In this document: positions 34,644 to 45,600 of the stretch, piece by piece | Layout: the number at the start of each line of letters is the position of its first letter | Numbering within the stretch: position 1 is the first letter of the stretch | Assembly (NCBI RefSeq): GCF_002157225.2 | Contig: NZ_CP020038.1 | Coordinates: 2,634,501-2,698,500 of the forward strand | Length of the DNA stretch: 64,000 bases | Reading direction: 5' to 3' | From: Agarilytica rhodophyticola | GTDB lineage: Bacteria; Pseudomonadota; Gammaproteobacteria; Pseudomonadales; Cellvibrionaceae | Notes under the pieces: generated by a model | Database searches by the model: none | What the model saw: only the letters and a program-made list of their open reading frames with translations | What the model was told of the DNA's origin: nothing | Made by a program: the position numbers and the translations under genes

Positions 34644-35645
34644 ATGATCAAATATCTTGTTTCTTCTCTTACCGTGGTAGTTGCTCTTACTCTGACTACC
34701 TATGCACCCAGTGCCAAATCCCAAAGCTCAGAGCAGTGTCCAGCGATTAATTGTGATTGTAATTCTTTACCCAATGTTCAATGGGCCTTAGTCTGCAATG
34801 CCCATGAAGATTTTATTAAAAATGCTTGTGTTGAGAATGGCAATACGCCAAAAGACTACTGTCTTGTTCACGGCTTAGATGGTAGACCTTTGCCTTTGAC
34901 CATTAAATTTAGTGAGTTTGAGGTGGATGACTCCATTAATGTTAAGGAGTTAGATGAGAGAATTGATCGACTGGTCTTAAATATACAAGCAGGAATCAAC
35001 GAAGCACGAGAAGACGTAGCCGAAAAAAAATATAAAAGAACACTGCAAATCTTGAAATTACAAGATTCTAATATCGACAATATCTTTCAGTTACAGCAAC
35101 AAATAGATGCGTACTATATTGCTATTAATAAAGCCAAAAAAATGAGGCGCTCATGGAAGAAGTATTCTGAAAGCGCGGAACTTTACGCTGCCGGGTTTCG
35201 CGATCTAGGCATGGATTTGAGTGCTAATATCGAGCAGAGTCAAACAGATAAAGAAAGAGCAATTTTCTCTTTGTTGAGCCGTAAAGCTCTGCGTATTGCA
35301 GGCAAAGGTTTTGAACACAGTGGTCATGCCTATGCAAAATTCAATCAACATAGCAAGGCGGCGGAAGCCTGGAAAATAAGCTCAGATGTAGCCACTAGTT
35401 TGATTGAAATTAATAAGCTTAATACAAACGAATACAAAAATATTGAGTTCATTGAGTTCCAAGCGGCATCGCGTTTACATCGTTCAAGCTTGCATTGGTT
35501 GATAGATGGTAATATTGAGAAGTCCATTGCCGATCTGAGAGAGTCGCAGCTATTTGTTAACCGAGACGGTCAGCAGAACTTAGAGTCACTGGTAAGCAAT
35601 ATTGAAGAAGACTTGCAAGAAGATGGTATTCTCACTGGTCGATAA
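34644..35645 (+). CDS. exported TPR-like protein, function unknown
   Basis: A 333-residue product with a signal peptide (about 1-27), a short Cys-rich segment with six to seven Cys (SEQCPAINCDCNSL and onward to about residue 75), and a long helical body (about 90-330) that looks like tetratricopeptide-type repeats. There is no catalytic motif. It is likely periplasmic or secreted, with disulfides in the N-terminal segment. A purine-rich AGGAAAGGTGG lies just before the start. The upstream leader is full of short repeats. Confidence 0.65.
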   Translation: MIKYLVSSLTVVVALTLTTYAPSAKSQSSEQCPAINCDCNSLPNVQWALVCNAHEDFIKNACVENGNTPKDYCLVHGLDGRPLPLTIKFSEFEVDDSINVKELDERIDRLVLNIQAGINEAREDVAEKKYKRTLQILKLQDSNIDNIFQLQQQIDAYYIAINKAKKMRRSWKKYSESAELYAAGFRDLGMDLSANIEQSQTDKERAIFSLLSRKALRIAGKGFEHSGHAYAKFNQHSKAAEAWKISSDVATSLIEINKLNTNEYKNIEFIEFQAASRLHRSSLHWLIDGNIEKSIADLRESQLFVNRDGQQNLESLVSNIEEDLQEDGILTGR

Positions 35646-35759
35646 CAGACTAACATGGGTAAATTAGAATTTTACTTTTGTCATGGGATAGTATTGCGGT
35701 ATCAATTTAATCACCTAGCAGCAAAAAGTACTGTTAGAGTTAAAGGCTTTTAAAGAGTA

Positions 35760-36689
35760 TTAAAAAGATATCGCAAAGCCTAGAAAAGGCCCCTGAATTT
35801 TAAGTCGTGATTCTAAGCCGCCTAAATCAGAAGACATAATTTTTAATTTTTTATACCCTAAATCAATTCTGTAATTCAGCATCCCTGCATCTATATAGTA
35901 AGAAAATTTCACTTCTTGATCACTAAAATGATCATTGCCAGAATTTAAATAGTGGCTTTTGAATGCTGCATGTAAAGGTGTTGTTAATAGCTGAAATTGT
36001 AACTGGCTAAATAGCATTAAGGGACTTTCATCGATAGTGGCAATAGGTAAACTTGTTGCTTCTGTGTTGTTTTCTCCAGTTGTGCCATCACCATCAGTTG
36101 CGCCGCCATCTCCTGCATCACCACCTGTGCCAGTGTCGCCACCGTCGGTGCCGCCATCTGTTCCTCCATCCGTACTGCCACTTGTGCTATTGGCCGCTTG
36201 ATCCACAATAGATATTTGGCCATCAAAGTTTCGCTGTGTGAGCCCAATGTCCAAATTAATCCATGAATTTAACAATGAATAATAAAAACTGTAATCCTGA
36301 AAACTGAGATCGATCACCGAGTTGACACTAGTGCCTGTCGCAAGGGTAGTGTTAACGAAGTTAATATCTTGTCCGAGTATGCTCTGTGCAGAAGTTTCAA
36401 TATTAGCCTGGGTATAGATAAAGCGAGGGATAATAGGTAGGTTATGATGCAGCTCAAAAAAATAACTTTTTTGCTGTTGATCTGTAATGCCTAGCTGAAA
36501 AGGCGATAGTCGCGTTGCACTTATGCTTGCGCTATCACTGGTAATGTCTTCTGATTGCAGTCTCCCCTGTATATTGGGGTTCCAAACAATTGCTCCCATT
36601 CGAATGCCAAGCAACTCTTCACATAGGACTTTATTGGATAAGGCTTGTAGCATTAAAAATATATAAAACAGTGTAATCCTTTTATTCAT
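35760..36689 (-). CDS. outer-membrane beta-barrel (TIGR04219-like) with Gly/Asp/Thr-rich insert
   Basis: A 309-residue product with a signal peptide (about 1-23), then alternating amphipathic strands (GIRMGAIVWNPNIQG at the start; GPFLGFAISF ending in a C-terminal Phe) that mark an eight-stranded-type outer-membrane barrel similar to the TIGR04219 group. Between about residues 165 and 205 it carries a low-complexity Gly/Asp/Thr-rich insert made of GGTDGG-like and DGGAT-like units. This should lie in a surface loop. The function is unknown. Confidence 0.72.
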   Translation of the reverse strand: MNKRITLFYIFLMLQALSNKVLCEELLGIRMGAIVWNPNIQGRLQSEDITSDSASISATRLSPFQLGITDQQQKSYFFELHHNLPIIPRFIYTQANIETSAQSILGQDINFVNTTLATGTSVNSVIDLSFQDYSFYYSLLNSWINLDIGLTQRNFDGQISIVDQAANSTSGSTDGGTDGGTDGGDTGTGGDAGDGGATDGDGTTGENNTEATSLPIATIDESPLMLFSQLQFQLLTTPLHAAFKSHYLNSGNDHFSDQEVKFSYYIDAGMLNYRIDLGYKKLKIMSSDLGGLESRLKIQGPFLGFAISF

Positions 36690-36828
36690 GTCTCTTTGCC
36701 TGTGGACTCAGGGCGCCTTTAGGGCACCTCTAATTATATGTATAGCAAAGAGTTGAGTAGGACGTTCTGTTCTATGGGTGTATTTATTAAACCGGCGGCA
36801 GGAGCGATTCCATTAGTGTGAACAGGCC

Positions 36829-37716
36829 CTAGGAAGTATCTGTTTGTGTCGATGCATCTTGCAGTGCTTGTATAAAAGCTCTGGCAGCATTGCCCAAAGA
36901 GCGCTTTTGGTGGGTGACAATACCCAGCTGCCTTTCCAGTTTAATCTTGGGAATGTGCAGCACTGTCATATGCTCATCCACTAAAGTTTGCGGTAGAACA
37001 CTCCAACCAAGTCCTACTGATACCATCATCTTTATGGTTTCGAGGTAATTAGTTGCCATATTAAGGGATATCGGTAAGTTCTTTTGGCTAAAGCAGGTTT
37101 TTACCATTCGCCCGGTAAAAGTATTAAGGTCGGGTAAGATTGCTGCTTCTTTACTTAGCTGCTGTAATGACAAGACAGGCTCCTTTGCCAAGGGATGTTC
37201 ATTGGCTACTACAAAGCACAGCGGATCGCGCCAGAGTACGAGAGCTCGTAGTGGCTTTTCAAGTTTTGGATCTAGGGTCACTACCGCTAATTCGCAGTCC
37301 CCTTTAAGTACCCTCAGATGAGCCTGTTCAGAATCTAAAAACTCAAATTGTAAATTTACATTTTTGTATTGTGATGCAAAAGTTCGAAGTACCGGTGGCA
37401 GGTGATGTAGGCCTATGTGGTGGCTGGTCGCGACCTTAAGTGAACCAATGATTTCTCCGGAGCGTTCACGTATTTGACGCTCAGTATCCTCGATAGTTTG
37501 GAGAATTTTAAGTGCACTGGGCAACAGTGCTTGTCCGGCTGGTGTTAGAGCCACTTCCTTACCAAGGCGGTCAAATAGCGTATGGTTTAAATGGCCTTCT
37601 AAAGAGGCAATACGTTTACTGACGGCTGGCTGAGTAATAAATAAATTCTCAGCCGCAGAAGAGAAAGAGCCGGTGCGAGCCACATGAACAAAGGCTTTAA
37701 GTGATTCTATATCCAT
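36829..37716 (-). CDS. LysR-family transcriptional regulator
   Basis: A 295-residue LysR-type regulator with an N-terminal winged helix (MDIESLKAFVHVARTGSFSSAAENLFITQPAVSKRIASLE) and a periplasmic-binding-protein-like effector domain (from about 90). It is divergent from leuC, an arrangement that I recall from Pseudomonas, so it may regulate the leu genes; the effector is unknown. The 133 bases between them contain a perfect 8-bp inverted repeat that could be its site. Confidence 0.92.
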   Translation of the reverse strand: MDIESLKAFVHVARTGSFSSAAENLFITQPAVSKRIASLEGHLNHTLFDRLGKEVALTPAGQALLPSALKILQTIEDTERQIRERSGEIIGSLKVATSHHIGLHHLPPVLRTFASQYKNVNLQFEFLDSEQAHLRVLKGDCELAVVTLDPKLEKPLRALVLWRDPLCFVVANEHPLAKEPVLSLQQLSKEAAILPDLNTFTGRMVKTCFSQKNLPISLNMATNYLETIKMMVSVGLGWSVLPQTLVDEHMTVLHIPKIKLERQLGIVTHQKRSLGNAARAFIQALQDASTQTDTS

Positions 37717-37757
37717 GGTTGCTGTTATAGTCTATTCTTTTTGGTTATGCAATTTAT

Positions 37758-37783
37758 GAAAATAATGAATTTGAGTTATTTTC
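37758..37783. promoter_or_regulatory. candidate LysR-type binding site upstream of leuC
   Basis: GAAAATAA (37758-37765) and TTATTTTC (37776-37783) are exact inverted repeats separated by ten bases, a size that fits the LysR interrupted palindrome. It lies about 67 to 92 bases upstream of the leuC start and close to the start of the divergent regulator gene. Confidence 0.5.
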
Positions 37784-37849
37784 TAGAGATTTATACTATG
37801 CGCACATATAAGTGCGACAAAAATCCATGGCCAAGAGGAATTCACGCTA

Positions 37850-39268
37850 ATGCCTGCTCTTACCCTATACGACAAACTATGGCGTCAACACATTGTTTCC
37901 CAGAGACAAGATGGTTCTGCCTTGATCTATATCGATCGCCATATCGTCCATGAGGTCACATCTCCTCAGGCCTTTGAAGGTTTGCGCTTAGCCGGACGTA
38001 AACCCTGGAGAGTCGATTCCATTGTCGCTACGCCTGACCATAATGTTCCGACAACGAGGAATGAGCGCAGTTCTGGTGTAGATGGTATTGAAGATCCTAT
38101 TTCTAAAATTCAAGTACAGACTCTTGATGATAACTGCGACGATCTAGGCATTGTCGAGTTTAAGATCAACGATCCTCGCCAGGGGATTGTTCATGTAGTA
38201 GGGCCTGAGACTGGGGCGTGTTTGCCCGGTATGACGATTGTTTGCGGTGACTCCCACACTTCCACCAATGGTGCTTTGGGAGCACTGGCGTTTGGTATTG
38301 GTACTAGTGAGGTCGAGCATGTTCTGGCGACTCAGTGTGTGGTCAGTAAAAAAATGAAAAATATGCTGGTGAGAGTGGATGGACAGCTAGGGCAAGGCGT
38401 TACACCCAAAGATGTTGTGTTAGCGATTATCGGCAAGCTTGGTACCGCTGGCGGCACTGGTTACGCCATTGAATTTGGTGGTGATGTGATTCGCAACATG
38501 TCGATGGAAGGGCGCTTAACCGTTTGCAATATGGCGATAGAAGCTGGCGCCCGTGCGGGTATGGTAGCGGTTGATGACATTACTCTTGACTATGTCAAAG
38601 GGCGTCCATTTGCACCCAAAGGTGAGCAATGGCATGCCGCTGAGCAACATTGGCGCCACCTGCGCAGTGATGATGATGCTGTGTTCGATAGTGTTGTAGT
38701 GCTAAAAGGTGAAGAGATTGAGCCTCAAGTCACCTGGGGCACATCACCGGAAATGGTGGCTGCCATAGGAGCAAAAGTCCCTAATCCAGAAAACGAAGCT
38801 GACGATGTAAAAAGTCGCGCTATGCAAACGGCTCTGGACTATATGGGACTTAAGGCTGATCAAGCGATAGGAGATATTGCTGTTGATCGTGTATTCATCG
38901 GCTCTTGCACTAATTCCCGCATCGAGGATATTCGAGCAGCAGCACAAGTGATTAAAGGTAGGCATAAGGCCGATTCAGTTAAACAGGCCATCGTAGTGCC
39001 AGGTTCAGGGGAAGTAAAACGACAGGCAGAAAGTGAAGGTTTAGATAAGATTTTTACCGCAGCGGGTATTGAATGGCGCGAGCCTGGCTGTTCTATGTGC
39101 TTGGCGATGAATGCAGATAAGCTTGGGGACGGTGAACATTGCGCTTCTACATCTAATCGCAATTTTGAAGGGCGTCAGGGCTACGGTGGACGAACCCATT
39201 TGGTGAGTCCAGCTATGGCAGCAGCGGCAGCGATAGCTGGCAAGTTCGTCGATGTTAGACATTTTTAA
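37850..39268 (+). CDS. leuC: 3-isopropylmalate dehydratase, large subunit
   Basis: LeuC forms the aconitase-type [4Fe-4S] dehydratase with LeuD that isomerises 2-isopropylmalate to 3-isopropylmalate in leucine synthesis. The 472-residue subunit shows the cluster Cys in [10 protein letters not shown] and CSMCLAMN, and the substrate-site [21 protein letters not shown] region. It is the first gene of leuC-leuD-leuB-asd; the gap to leuD is 18 bases. Confidence 0.97.
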   Translation: MPALTLYDKLWRQHIVSQRQDGSALIYIDRHIVHEVTSPQAFEGLRLAGRKPWRVDSIVATPDHNVPTTRNERSSGVDGIEDPISKIQVQTLDDNCDDLGIVEFKINDPRQGIVHVVGPETGACLPGMTIVCGDSHTSTNGALGALAFGIGTSEVEHVLATQCVVSKKMKNMLVRVDGQLGQGVTPKDVVLAIIGKLGTAGGTGYAIEFGGDVIRNMSMEGRLTVCNMAIEAGARAGMVAVDDITLDYVKGRPFAPKGEQWHAAEQHWRHLRSDDDAVFDSVVVLKGEEIEPQVTWGTSPEMVAAIGAKVPNPENEADDVKSRAMQTALDYMGLKADQAIGDIAVDRVFIGSCTNSRIEDIRAAAQVIKGRHKADSVKQAIVVPGSGEVKRQAESEGLDKIFTAAGIEWREPGCSMCLAMNADKLGDGEHCASTSNRNFEGRQGYGGRTHLVSPAMAAAAAIAGKFVDVRHF

Positions 39269-39286
39269 TTGATAGGAGATTCTGTG

Positions 39287-39937
39287 ATGAAAAGCTTTTC
39301 TCAGCATACCGGCATAGTGGCACCAATGGATCGCGCTAATGTGGATACGGATCTAATTATTCCCAAACAGTTTCTTAAGTCTATTAAACGAACAGGCTTT
39401 GGCCCTAACTTATTTGATGAACTGCGTTACCTCGATAAAGGTGAGCCTGGGCAAGATAATTCGCAACGGCCACAGAACCCTGACTTTGTGCTTAACCATG
39501 AACGTTATCAAAACGCCAGTGTACTTCTGGCAAGAGAAAACTTTGGTTGCGGATCGAGCAGAGAACACGCACCTTGGGCCCTTGATGAATATGGCTTCCG
39601 GGTGGTTATTGCTCCCAGTTTTGCTGATATATTTTTCAACAATTGCTTTAAGAATGGACTTTTACCCATCGTATTAGATGAAAATGTTGTCAGCGAGCTA
39701 TTTTCCAATACCTATTCTAATGTGGGCTACCAATTAACAGTCGATCTTAAGCAGCAGCAAGTAAACACCCCAGGAGGGGCATCTTACTCTTTTGACATTG
39801 ATGAATTTCGTAAGCATTGTTTGCTCAATGGCTTGGACGATATCAGTCTGACTCTACAAGAGGCTGATAAAATTCGAGCATACGAAGAGAACTTAAAGGT
39901 ACAATCGCCTTGGTTGTTTAATATGGTAACTCAATAA
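39287..39937 (+). CDS. leuD: 3-isopropylmalate dehydratase, small subunit
   Basis: The swivelling partner of LeuC, 216 residues, with the family pattern [15 protein letters not shown] near the N terminus and the active-site loop [13 protein letters not shown]. The ATG at 39287 has AGGAG eight bases upstream and gives a protein close to the family length; a GTG one codon earlier is also possible, and an upstream TTG at 39269 was rejected because it sits before that ribosome-binding site. Confidence 0.96.
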   Translation: MKSFSQHTGIVAPMDRANVDTDLIIPKQFLKSIKRTGFGPNLFDELRYLDKGEPGQDNSQRPQNPDFVLNHERYQNASVLLARENFGCGSSREHAPWALDEYGFRVVIAPSFADIFFNNCFKNGLLPIVLDENVVSELFSNTYSNVGYQLTVDLKQQQVNTPGGASYSFDIDEFRKHCLLNGLDDISLTLQEADKIRAYEENLKVQSPWLFNMVTQ

Positions 39938-39960
39938 TCATCGTAGATGGGGAAGTATTA

Positions 39961-41040
39961 GTGAGTAAGAAAATTGTTATCCTGCCTGGTGACGGCATTG
40001 GGCCCGAGATCATGCAAGAAGCTGTCAAGGTACTCAACGCAGTTGATAATAAGTACAAATTGGGTCTGAAATACGAGGAAGATTGTATTGGTGGTGCCGC
40101 TATTGATAAATACGGTGTTCCTTTAGCCAGCTCAACCTTAGACAAATGCCGTGCGGCAGATGCTGTTTTAATGGGGTCTGTGGGCGGGCCTAAATGGGAT
40201 GCGTTGGACTCCAATATTCGTCCTGAAAAAGGTCTTCTAAAAATTCGCTATGAAATGGGACTTTTTTCTAATCTGCGTCCGGCTATCTTGTATCCGCAGC
40301 TGGCAGATGCCTCATCCCTTCGTCCGGAAGTAGTGGCAGGGCTAGACATCCTTATTGTCCGTGAGCTAACGGGCGGTATCTATTTCGGTGAGCCTCGCGG
40401 CATTCGACTATTAGAAAATGGTGAGCGCCAGGGCTATAACACTTACGTCTATGCTGAAAGTGAAATTGAGCGAATTGGCAGAAGTGCGTTTGAAATGGCG
40501 CGTAAGCGATCCAAGAAAATATGCTCTGTCGACAAGTCCAATGTACTGGAAGTGACCGTGCTATGGCGTGAAGTTATGCAGGCACTGGCTAAGGAATATC
40601 CTGATGTGGAGCTGACCCACATGTATGTTGATAACGCGGCGATGCAATTGGTGCGACAACCTAAACAATTTGATGTGATTGTTACTGGCAATATGTTTGG
40701 CGATATTTTATCCGATACTGGTGCCATGCTAACAGGCTCGATTGGCATGCTGCCATCGGCGAGCCTTGATCAAAATGGTAAAGGTTTATATGAGCCTGTG
40801 CATGGCTCAGCGCCTGATATAGCAGGCCAAGGTATTGCTAATCCCTTGGCGACTATTCTGTCGGCGGCAATGATGTTCCGTTATTCATTAGATCAAAGTG
40901 CTGTCGCTGATGATATTGAAGCGGCTGTAGGTAAAGTTCTCGATCAAGGGTATCGCAGTGCGGATATTTACTCGCCGGGTACAACTAAGGTCGGCACCTC
41001 GCAAATGGGCGATGCCGTAGTCGAAGCCTTAGGTGGGTAA
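39961..41040 (+). CDS. leuB: 3-isopropylmalate dehydrogenase
   Basis: LeuB oxidises and decarboxylates 3-isopropylmalate with NAD+ to 2-ketoisocaproate. The 359-residue product starts from GTG and shows the [11 protein letters not shown] motif, the substrate-binding block [13 protein letters not shown] (with its Arg/Lys residues), the [17 protein letters not shown] stretch and the final dinucleotide-site [18 protein letters not shown]. It lies 23 bases after leuD and 33 bases before asd. Confidence 0.97.
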   Translation: MSKKIVILPGDGIGPEIMQEAVKVLNAVDNKYKLGLKYEEDCIGGAAIDKYGVPLASSTLDKCRAADAVLMGSVGGPKWDALDSNIRPEKGLLKIRYEMGLFSNLRPAILYPQLADASSLRPEVVAGLDILIVRELTGGIYFGEPRGIRLLENGERQGYNTYVYAESEIERIGRSAFEMARKRSKKICSVDKSNVLEVTVLWREVMQALAKEYPDVELTHMYVDNAAMQLVRQPKQFDVIVTGNMFGDILSDTGAMLTGSIGMLPSASLDQNGKGLYEPVHGSAPDIAGQGIANPLATILSAAMMFRYSLDQSAVADDIEAAVGKVLDQGYRSADIYSPGTTKVGTSQMGDAVVEALGG

Positions 41041-41073
41041 GTTAATTTTTTTTCACGTTTGGGGGGTATTTAA

Positions 41074-42180
41074 ATGAGAGTAGGTTTTGTCGGCTGGCGC
41101 GGTATGGTTGGCTCTGTTTTGATGGGAAGAATGCAGCAAGAGAATGATTTTGCTGATATTGACCCTATCTTTTTCACAACATCTAATGTTGGTGGTGAAG
41201 GGCCAAATATTGGTGTTGAGATTCCCACACTAAAAGACGCCTACGATCTGGAACAGTTGAAGACCCTAGATGCCATCGTGACTTGCCAAGGCGGCAGTTA
41301 CACTAACGAGGTGTTTGCTCAACTGCGCAATGACGGCTGGAAGGGCTACTGGATCGACGCTGCCTCTTCGCTGAGAATGAAAGATGACGCGATTATTGTA
41401 CTCGACCCGGTTAACGACAAAGTTATTCGTGAAGGTTTGCAAGCCGGCGTTAAAAATTATATCGGTGGTAATTGTACTGTTAGTTTGATGCTAATGGGGC
41501 TTGGAGGCCTGTTTAATGCCGGTTTGGTTGAGTGGGTGAGCGCTATGACCTATCAAGCTGCTAGTGGCTCTGGGGCTCAGCATATGCGCGAGTTACTTGT
41601 GCAAATGGGTGAGCTTAATGCCTGTGTTGCTCCGGAACTTGCGAGCCCCTCATCTGCGATACTTGATATTGATAGTAAAGTTGCTGCTGCGATGAGAGAG
41701 GGCTTGAGTATCGATAAATTTGGCGCGCCGCTGGCAGGTAGTTTGCTACCCTATATCGATAGTCAACTGGATAACGGCCAAAGCCGTGAGGAATGGAAAG
41801 GGGGAGTTGAAACCAACAAAATTCTTGGCAATAGTGATGCCGTAATTCCTATCGATGGTATTTGTGTGCGCGTCGGTTCCATGCGTTGTCACAGCCAAGC
41901 ACTCACCTTAAAACTTACACAAAATGTGCCTATTGATGAGCTTAGCGACATTATCCAAAATGCTAACCAATGGGTGAACGTTGTGCCTAACGACCGCGAT
42001 ATTACCTTACAAGAACTGACTCCAACTAAGGTCACCGGTACGTTAGATATTCCGGTGGGACGTCTGCGTAAAATGCATATGGGAGAGCAATATCTGAGCG
42101 CGTTTACCGTGGGCGACCAACTTTTATGGGGGGCAGCCGAACCGCTTAGAAGAATGTTGAAAATTCTGCTGGAAAACTAG
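41074..42180 (+). CDS. asd: aspartate-semialdehyde dehydrogenase
   Basis: Asd reduces aspartyl phosphate to aspartate semialdehyde, the branch point to lysine, threonine, methionine and peptidoglycan. The 368-residue protein begins [15 protein letters not shown] (NADP site), has active-site Cys134 in [17 protein letters not shown] (Cys135 in E. coli), and the substrate-site [12 protein letters not shown] block. It is the fourth gene of the leu run and is followed by a terminator. Confidence 0.97.
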   Translation: MRVGFVGWRGMVGSVLMGRMQQENDFADIDPIFFTTSNVGGEGPNIGVEIPTLKDAYDLEQLKTLDAIVTCQGGSYTNEVFAQLRNDGWKGYWIDAASSLRMKDDAIIVLDPVNDKVIREGLQAGVKNYIGGNCTVSLMLMGLGGLFNAGLVEWVSAMTYQAASGSGAQHMRELLVQMGELNACVAPELASPSSAILDIDSKVAAAMREGLSIDKFGAPLAGSLLPYIDSQLDNGQSREEWKGGVETNKILGNSDAVIPIDGICVRVGSMRCHSQALTLKLTQNVPIDELSDIIQNANQWVNVVPNDRDITLQELTPTKVTGTLDIPVGRLRKMHMGEQYLSAFTVGDQLLWGAAEPLRRMLKILLEN

Positions 42181-42285
42181 AGGTGTTTATCCCATATGGA
42201 GATTAATTTCTTATAAATCTAGTTGGCTGCCGTCGCCTATACTTGATTATTTAAAACTCTGCCCTATATTTGCACCAGCGTGTGG

Positions 42286-42304
42286 GGCAGGGAGCCTGCC
42301 TTTT
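42286..42304 (+). terminator. probable terminator after asd
   Basis: GGCAGG (42286-42291) and CCTGCC (42295-42300) form a short G+C-rich stem with a GAG loop, followed by TTTTC. It lies about 105 bases after the asd stop. Confidence 0.65.
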
Positions 42305-42672
42305 CATTCTGTACATTTTTACTACTGAAGTTTTTGTAAGAAAATCACGCCAAAATGAGAATTTGTTGCTAAGTTTTTCTTAATCGAATCTATCGTTTGA
42401 TAAAACTATATTTATGATGCTTGCTATAAAAACATTGTAATAAGATTGTTTATTGATCAATGAAATGTGAGGATTTTCAAAAACAAGGCTTTAATGGGTC
42501 GTAATCACAGCTAATATCTCAGTCAATAAGTTGAAAAAAACCTATTTATAATGAATACTTACGACCAATACTGAAAGATTATTCGAGGTTTGGCTTTGTG
42601 GATGAAGTCGCTGATCCAAGACTTCTTCTTAGACAAAGCAGGCCTGATTATAATTTAAACAAGGATCTTCCT
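42305..42672. other. non-coding region upstream of fimV
   Basis: About 370 AT-rich bases with no coding support; the first part after 42305 holds T- and A-tracts. The fimV promoter should lie here, but I cannot point to a clear one. Confidence 0.4.
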
Positions 42673-45600
42673 ATGGGTCACCGTTCGATAATTTTGCTGG
42701 CCAGCGTATTGTTTACGTTTCTGGCGTCTAATGCTTTAGCACTTGGCGTAGGCAAAATAAAGTTAGAGTCATCACTAAATCAACCACTGCAAGCTCAGAT
42801 TGAGTTGTTTGAGGTAAGAGATTTAACGCCCACTGAAATTCGCGTGAGTATCGCCTCACGAGAAGATTTCGACCGCATTGGTGTCGATAAAATCTTCTTC
42901 CTCAGCGATATTAAGTTTGATATTGATCTTGACGATCCTAGTGGCCCAACAATTAACGTATCATCGAGAAAAGTAGTGCGTGAGCCGTTTTTGAACTTTA
43001 TTGTTCAAGTGCAATGGCCCAGTGGTAAGCTGCTGCGCGAATATACCTTGCTTATGGATCTTCCTGTCTATGCTAATCAGGATGCTCCTCCAGTTAGGCA
43101 GTCTACTACTAGAAATACCGGCACTAGTCAGACAGCACAAACACCTCGTTACCAGCCACCAGCGCCAACCAAACAAACGTCAACGGCGCCAGCATCAAAT
43201 GATCGATCATCTTTTGAGGATGCACCTCCACGTCCTTCTCAAGCCCCTGTGACTCCTTCGTATACGGGAGACTCATACAGTGTCCAGGCCAATGACACTC
43301 TATGGGAGATCGCCACGCAAGTGCGTCCGAATCGCTCTGTCAGCATATATCAAACAATGATTGCGATTCAGCGTGCTAACCCTGAAGCGTTTATTAATGA
43401 AAATATCAATCTGTTAAAGAAGGGGCAGATTCTACGTATTCCCAATGCGGATGAAATGGCGTCTTTAAACCAAGGTGACGCGGTACGTGAAGTTTCTGTT
43501 CAAAATAATGTTTGGTCTGGTAGCGATGGCGAAGTTGATGATGCCCAGTTAAGTGGTGCTAACGTCTACGATAGCGGCTCTAGTGATTCTGGTAACGTAG
43601 AAGGACGAGTTAAACTTACATCTCCTGATGATTCGTTTGATAGTAACGAAGGCCGCTCGAGTGGGGGAGCAGCAGACAGCAGTGTTGACGCCCTTGAAAA
43701 TGAACTGGCCATTACTTTGGAGCAGCTTGATAAGAGTGGTAAAGAAAATACTGAATTGCGATCGAAGGTTTCTTCACTAGAAGAGCAGATAGAAACCATG
43801 GAGCGCATGCTTGAAGTCAGCAATGAAAACCTTCGAGCGCTTGAGTTAGCGGCCAAGAAAAATGCTGAGGAAGTAGCAGCGCAAGAAGATGATATTGCCG
43901 CGGCAGGGGTTGAGACTGACAACACAGATGGTACTGGCGAAGAAGCTCCTGAGGATACCTCTGGTGGTAGCGAGTCCATCGACGACCTTTTAGATACATA
44001 CAATTCTGGCAACGAAACAAGTGGAGATGTTGCTGGATCAGAGGGTGCGAGTGAAGGTGAGGGTGTTGAAGGTGCTGTTGAGGATAGTGCTGCTATCGAT
44101 GGCGATGCACTTGACAGTGATAGCGCAGAAGCAGGTCTTGATGAGGAAAATACTGATCTAGCTGAAGAAGCAACGCCGACGCCGACGCCAACTACTGCGG
44201 CCAAGCGCGTGGTTATTCCGCCACCGCCAGTTGAGAAAAGTATTGTTGATATCCTTCTTGATAATATCTTGTACCTCGTTGGAGGTATTGTTGTCTTAGC
44301 TGTTGGCGTATTCTTTTTCCTTAAGAAGAAATCTTCAGATGAGGATGATTTTGATGAGTTTATGCAAGATCACGGTGGCGTTGAAGCAACTGATGATGCT
44401 TTAGAACAAGAAGATGAGTTCGATTTAGACGGTGATCTTCCAAATTTTGATGAAGGTGATAGCGACTCTCTAGCTGAGGCAGGAGAGCAAGAAGACCCAG
44501 AAAGCGCGGATGAGACTGAGCAACAAACAGAAGACGTTGTAGCAGAGGCAGATATTTACATCGCTTATGGTAAATATGACCAAGCTGAAGAAATGTTGCT
44601 CAAGGTATTGACCAAAGACCCTAGTGACCAAGAAGTCAGGCTTAAATTGCTAGAAGTTTATTCTGCCCAGGGCGATGCTCAAAGCTTCGATCCTCATTAT
44701 GCCAAATTAATGGTATTTGCTAGCCCGGCTAATATCGAGCGAGCCGAGGAGCTACGTAACACTATTCCTGGTATTGCCGCTTTTGATGAAACAGGGTTTG
44801 ATACTTCTGATGTGCAGCAATACGCCGGTGGTTTAGACGATAGTTTCAGCGCTGATGACGATAATATAAGTATCAGCGACGACAGCGTTGAAGATGATGG
44901 CTTAGAGTTCGATGGCCTTGGTATCGGAGACAGTGCTGACACATCTGATGCCTTAGTGGATTTAGATAGTGGATCTGACCCTATCAATTTTGACGCTGCG
45001 CCTGAGGGCGAAGAGCTGGATTTGGATTTCGACCTAGATCTCCCCGAAGGTGATGATAGCGAAACCTCTTTTGACCTCGAGCTGGACTTACCCGATGAGT
45101 CAGATGAAAACAAAGCCACTGAGGATGATTTAAGTGAGCCCAACTTTGAACTGGATTCTGGGTTGGATTTAGATAATGAACTCGATAGCGAGTTGTCGTT
45201 AGACTCTAATAATAGTGGTCTTGATTATGATGACGATGTCACTCAGATTAAAGACTACAGCAAACCTGATGATGGCGCTGCAGACGCAGATATAAGTATC
45301 GAAGAGTCCTTAGACTTAGATACTGATTTGGGTGATTTCTCTGGTGATGATAGCTCTGAGTTAGATATCGATGATCTTTCTATTGATTTAGGCGGTGACT
45401 CGGATGTGTCTTTAAGTGAGTCGCTCGAATCTGATTTAGCTTCCCTAGACGCGGATTTAGATTTGTCTTTGGATGGAGGGGATGAAGAACAGCAGTCTTC
45501 CACTTATTCAGTTGCTGATGGTTTGGATATGGAAGATACCTTAATCCGCAGCGAGCCGCCTCTTAGTATGCAAGAAGAGGATCTGGCAGCCAGCTCTGAT

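Noticed and set aside
34449-34724. 91-codon minus-strand frame over the AGCTRYAAA leader
   Set aside because: Its Phe/Cys/Leu-rich sequence is a by-product of the repeated leader and of the signal-peptide codons of the gene on the other strand; there is no start signal.
35998-36250. 76-codon Met/Gln/Ala-rich frame (36017-36247) opposite the barrel insert
   Set aside because: It is a different-frame shadow of the Gly/Asp/Thr repeat codons, on the same strand as the real gene, without a ribosome-binding site.
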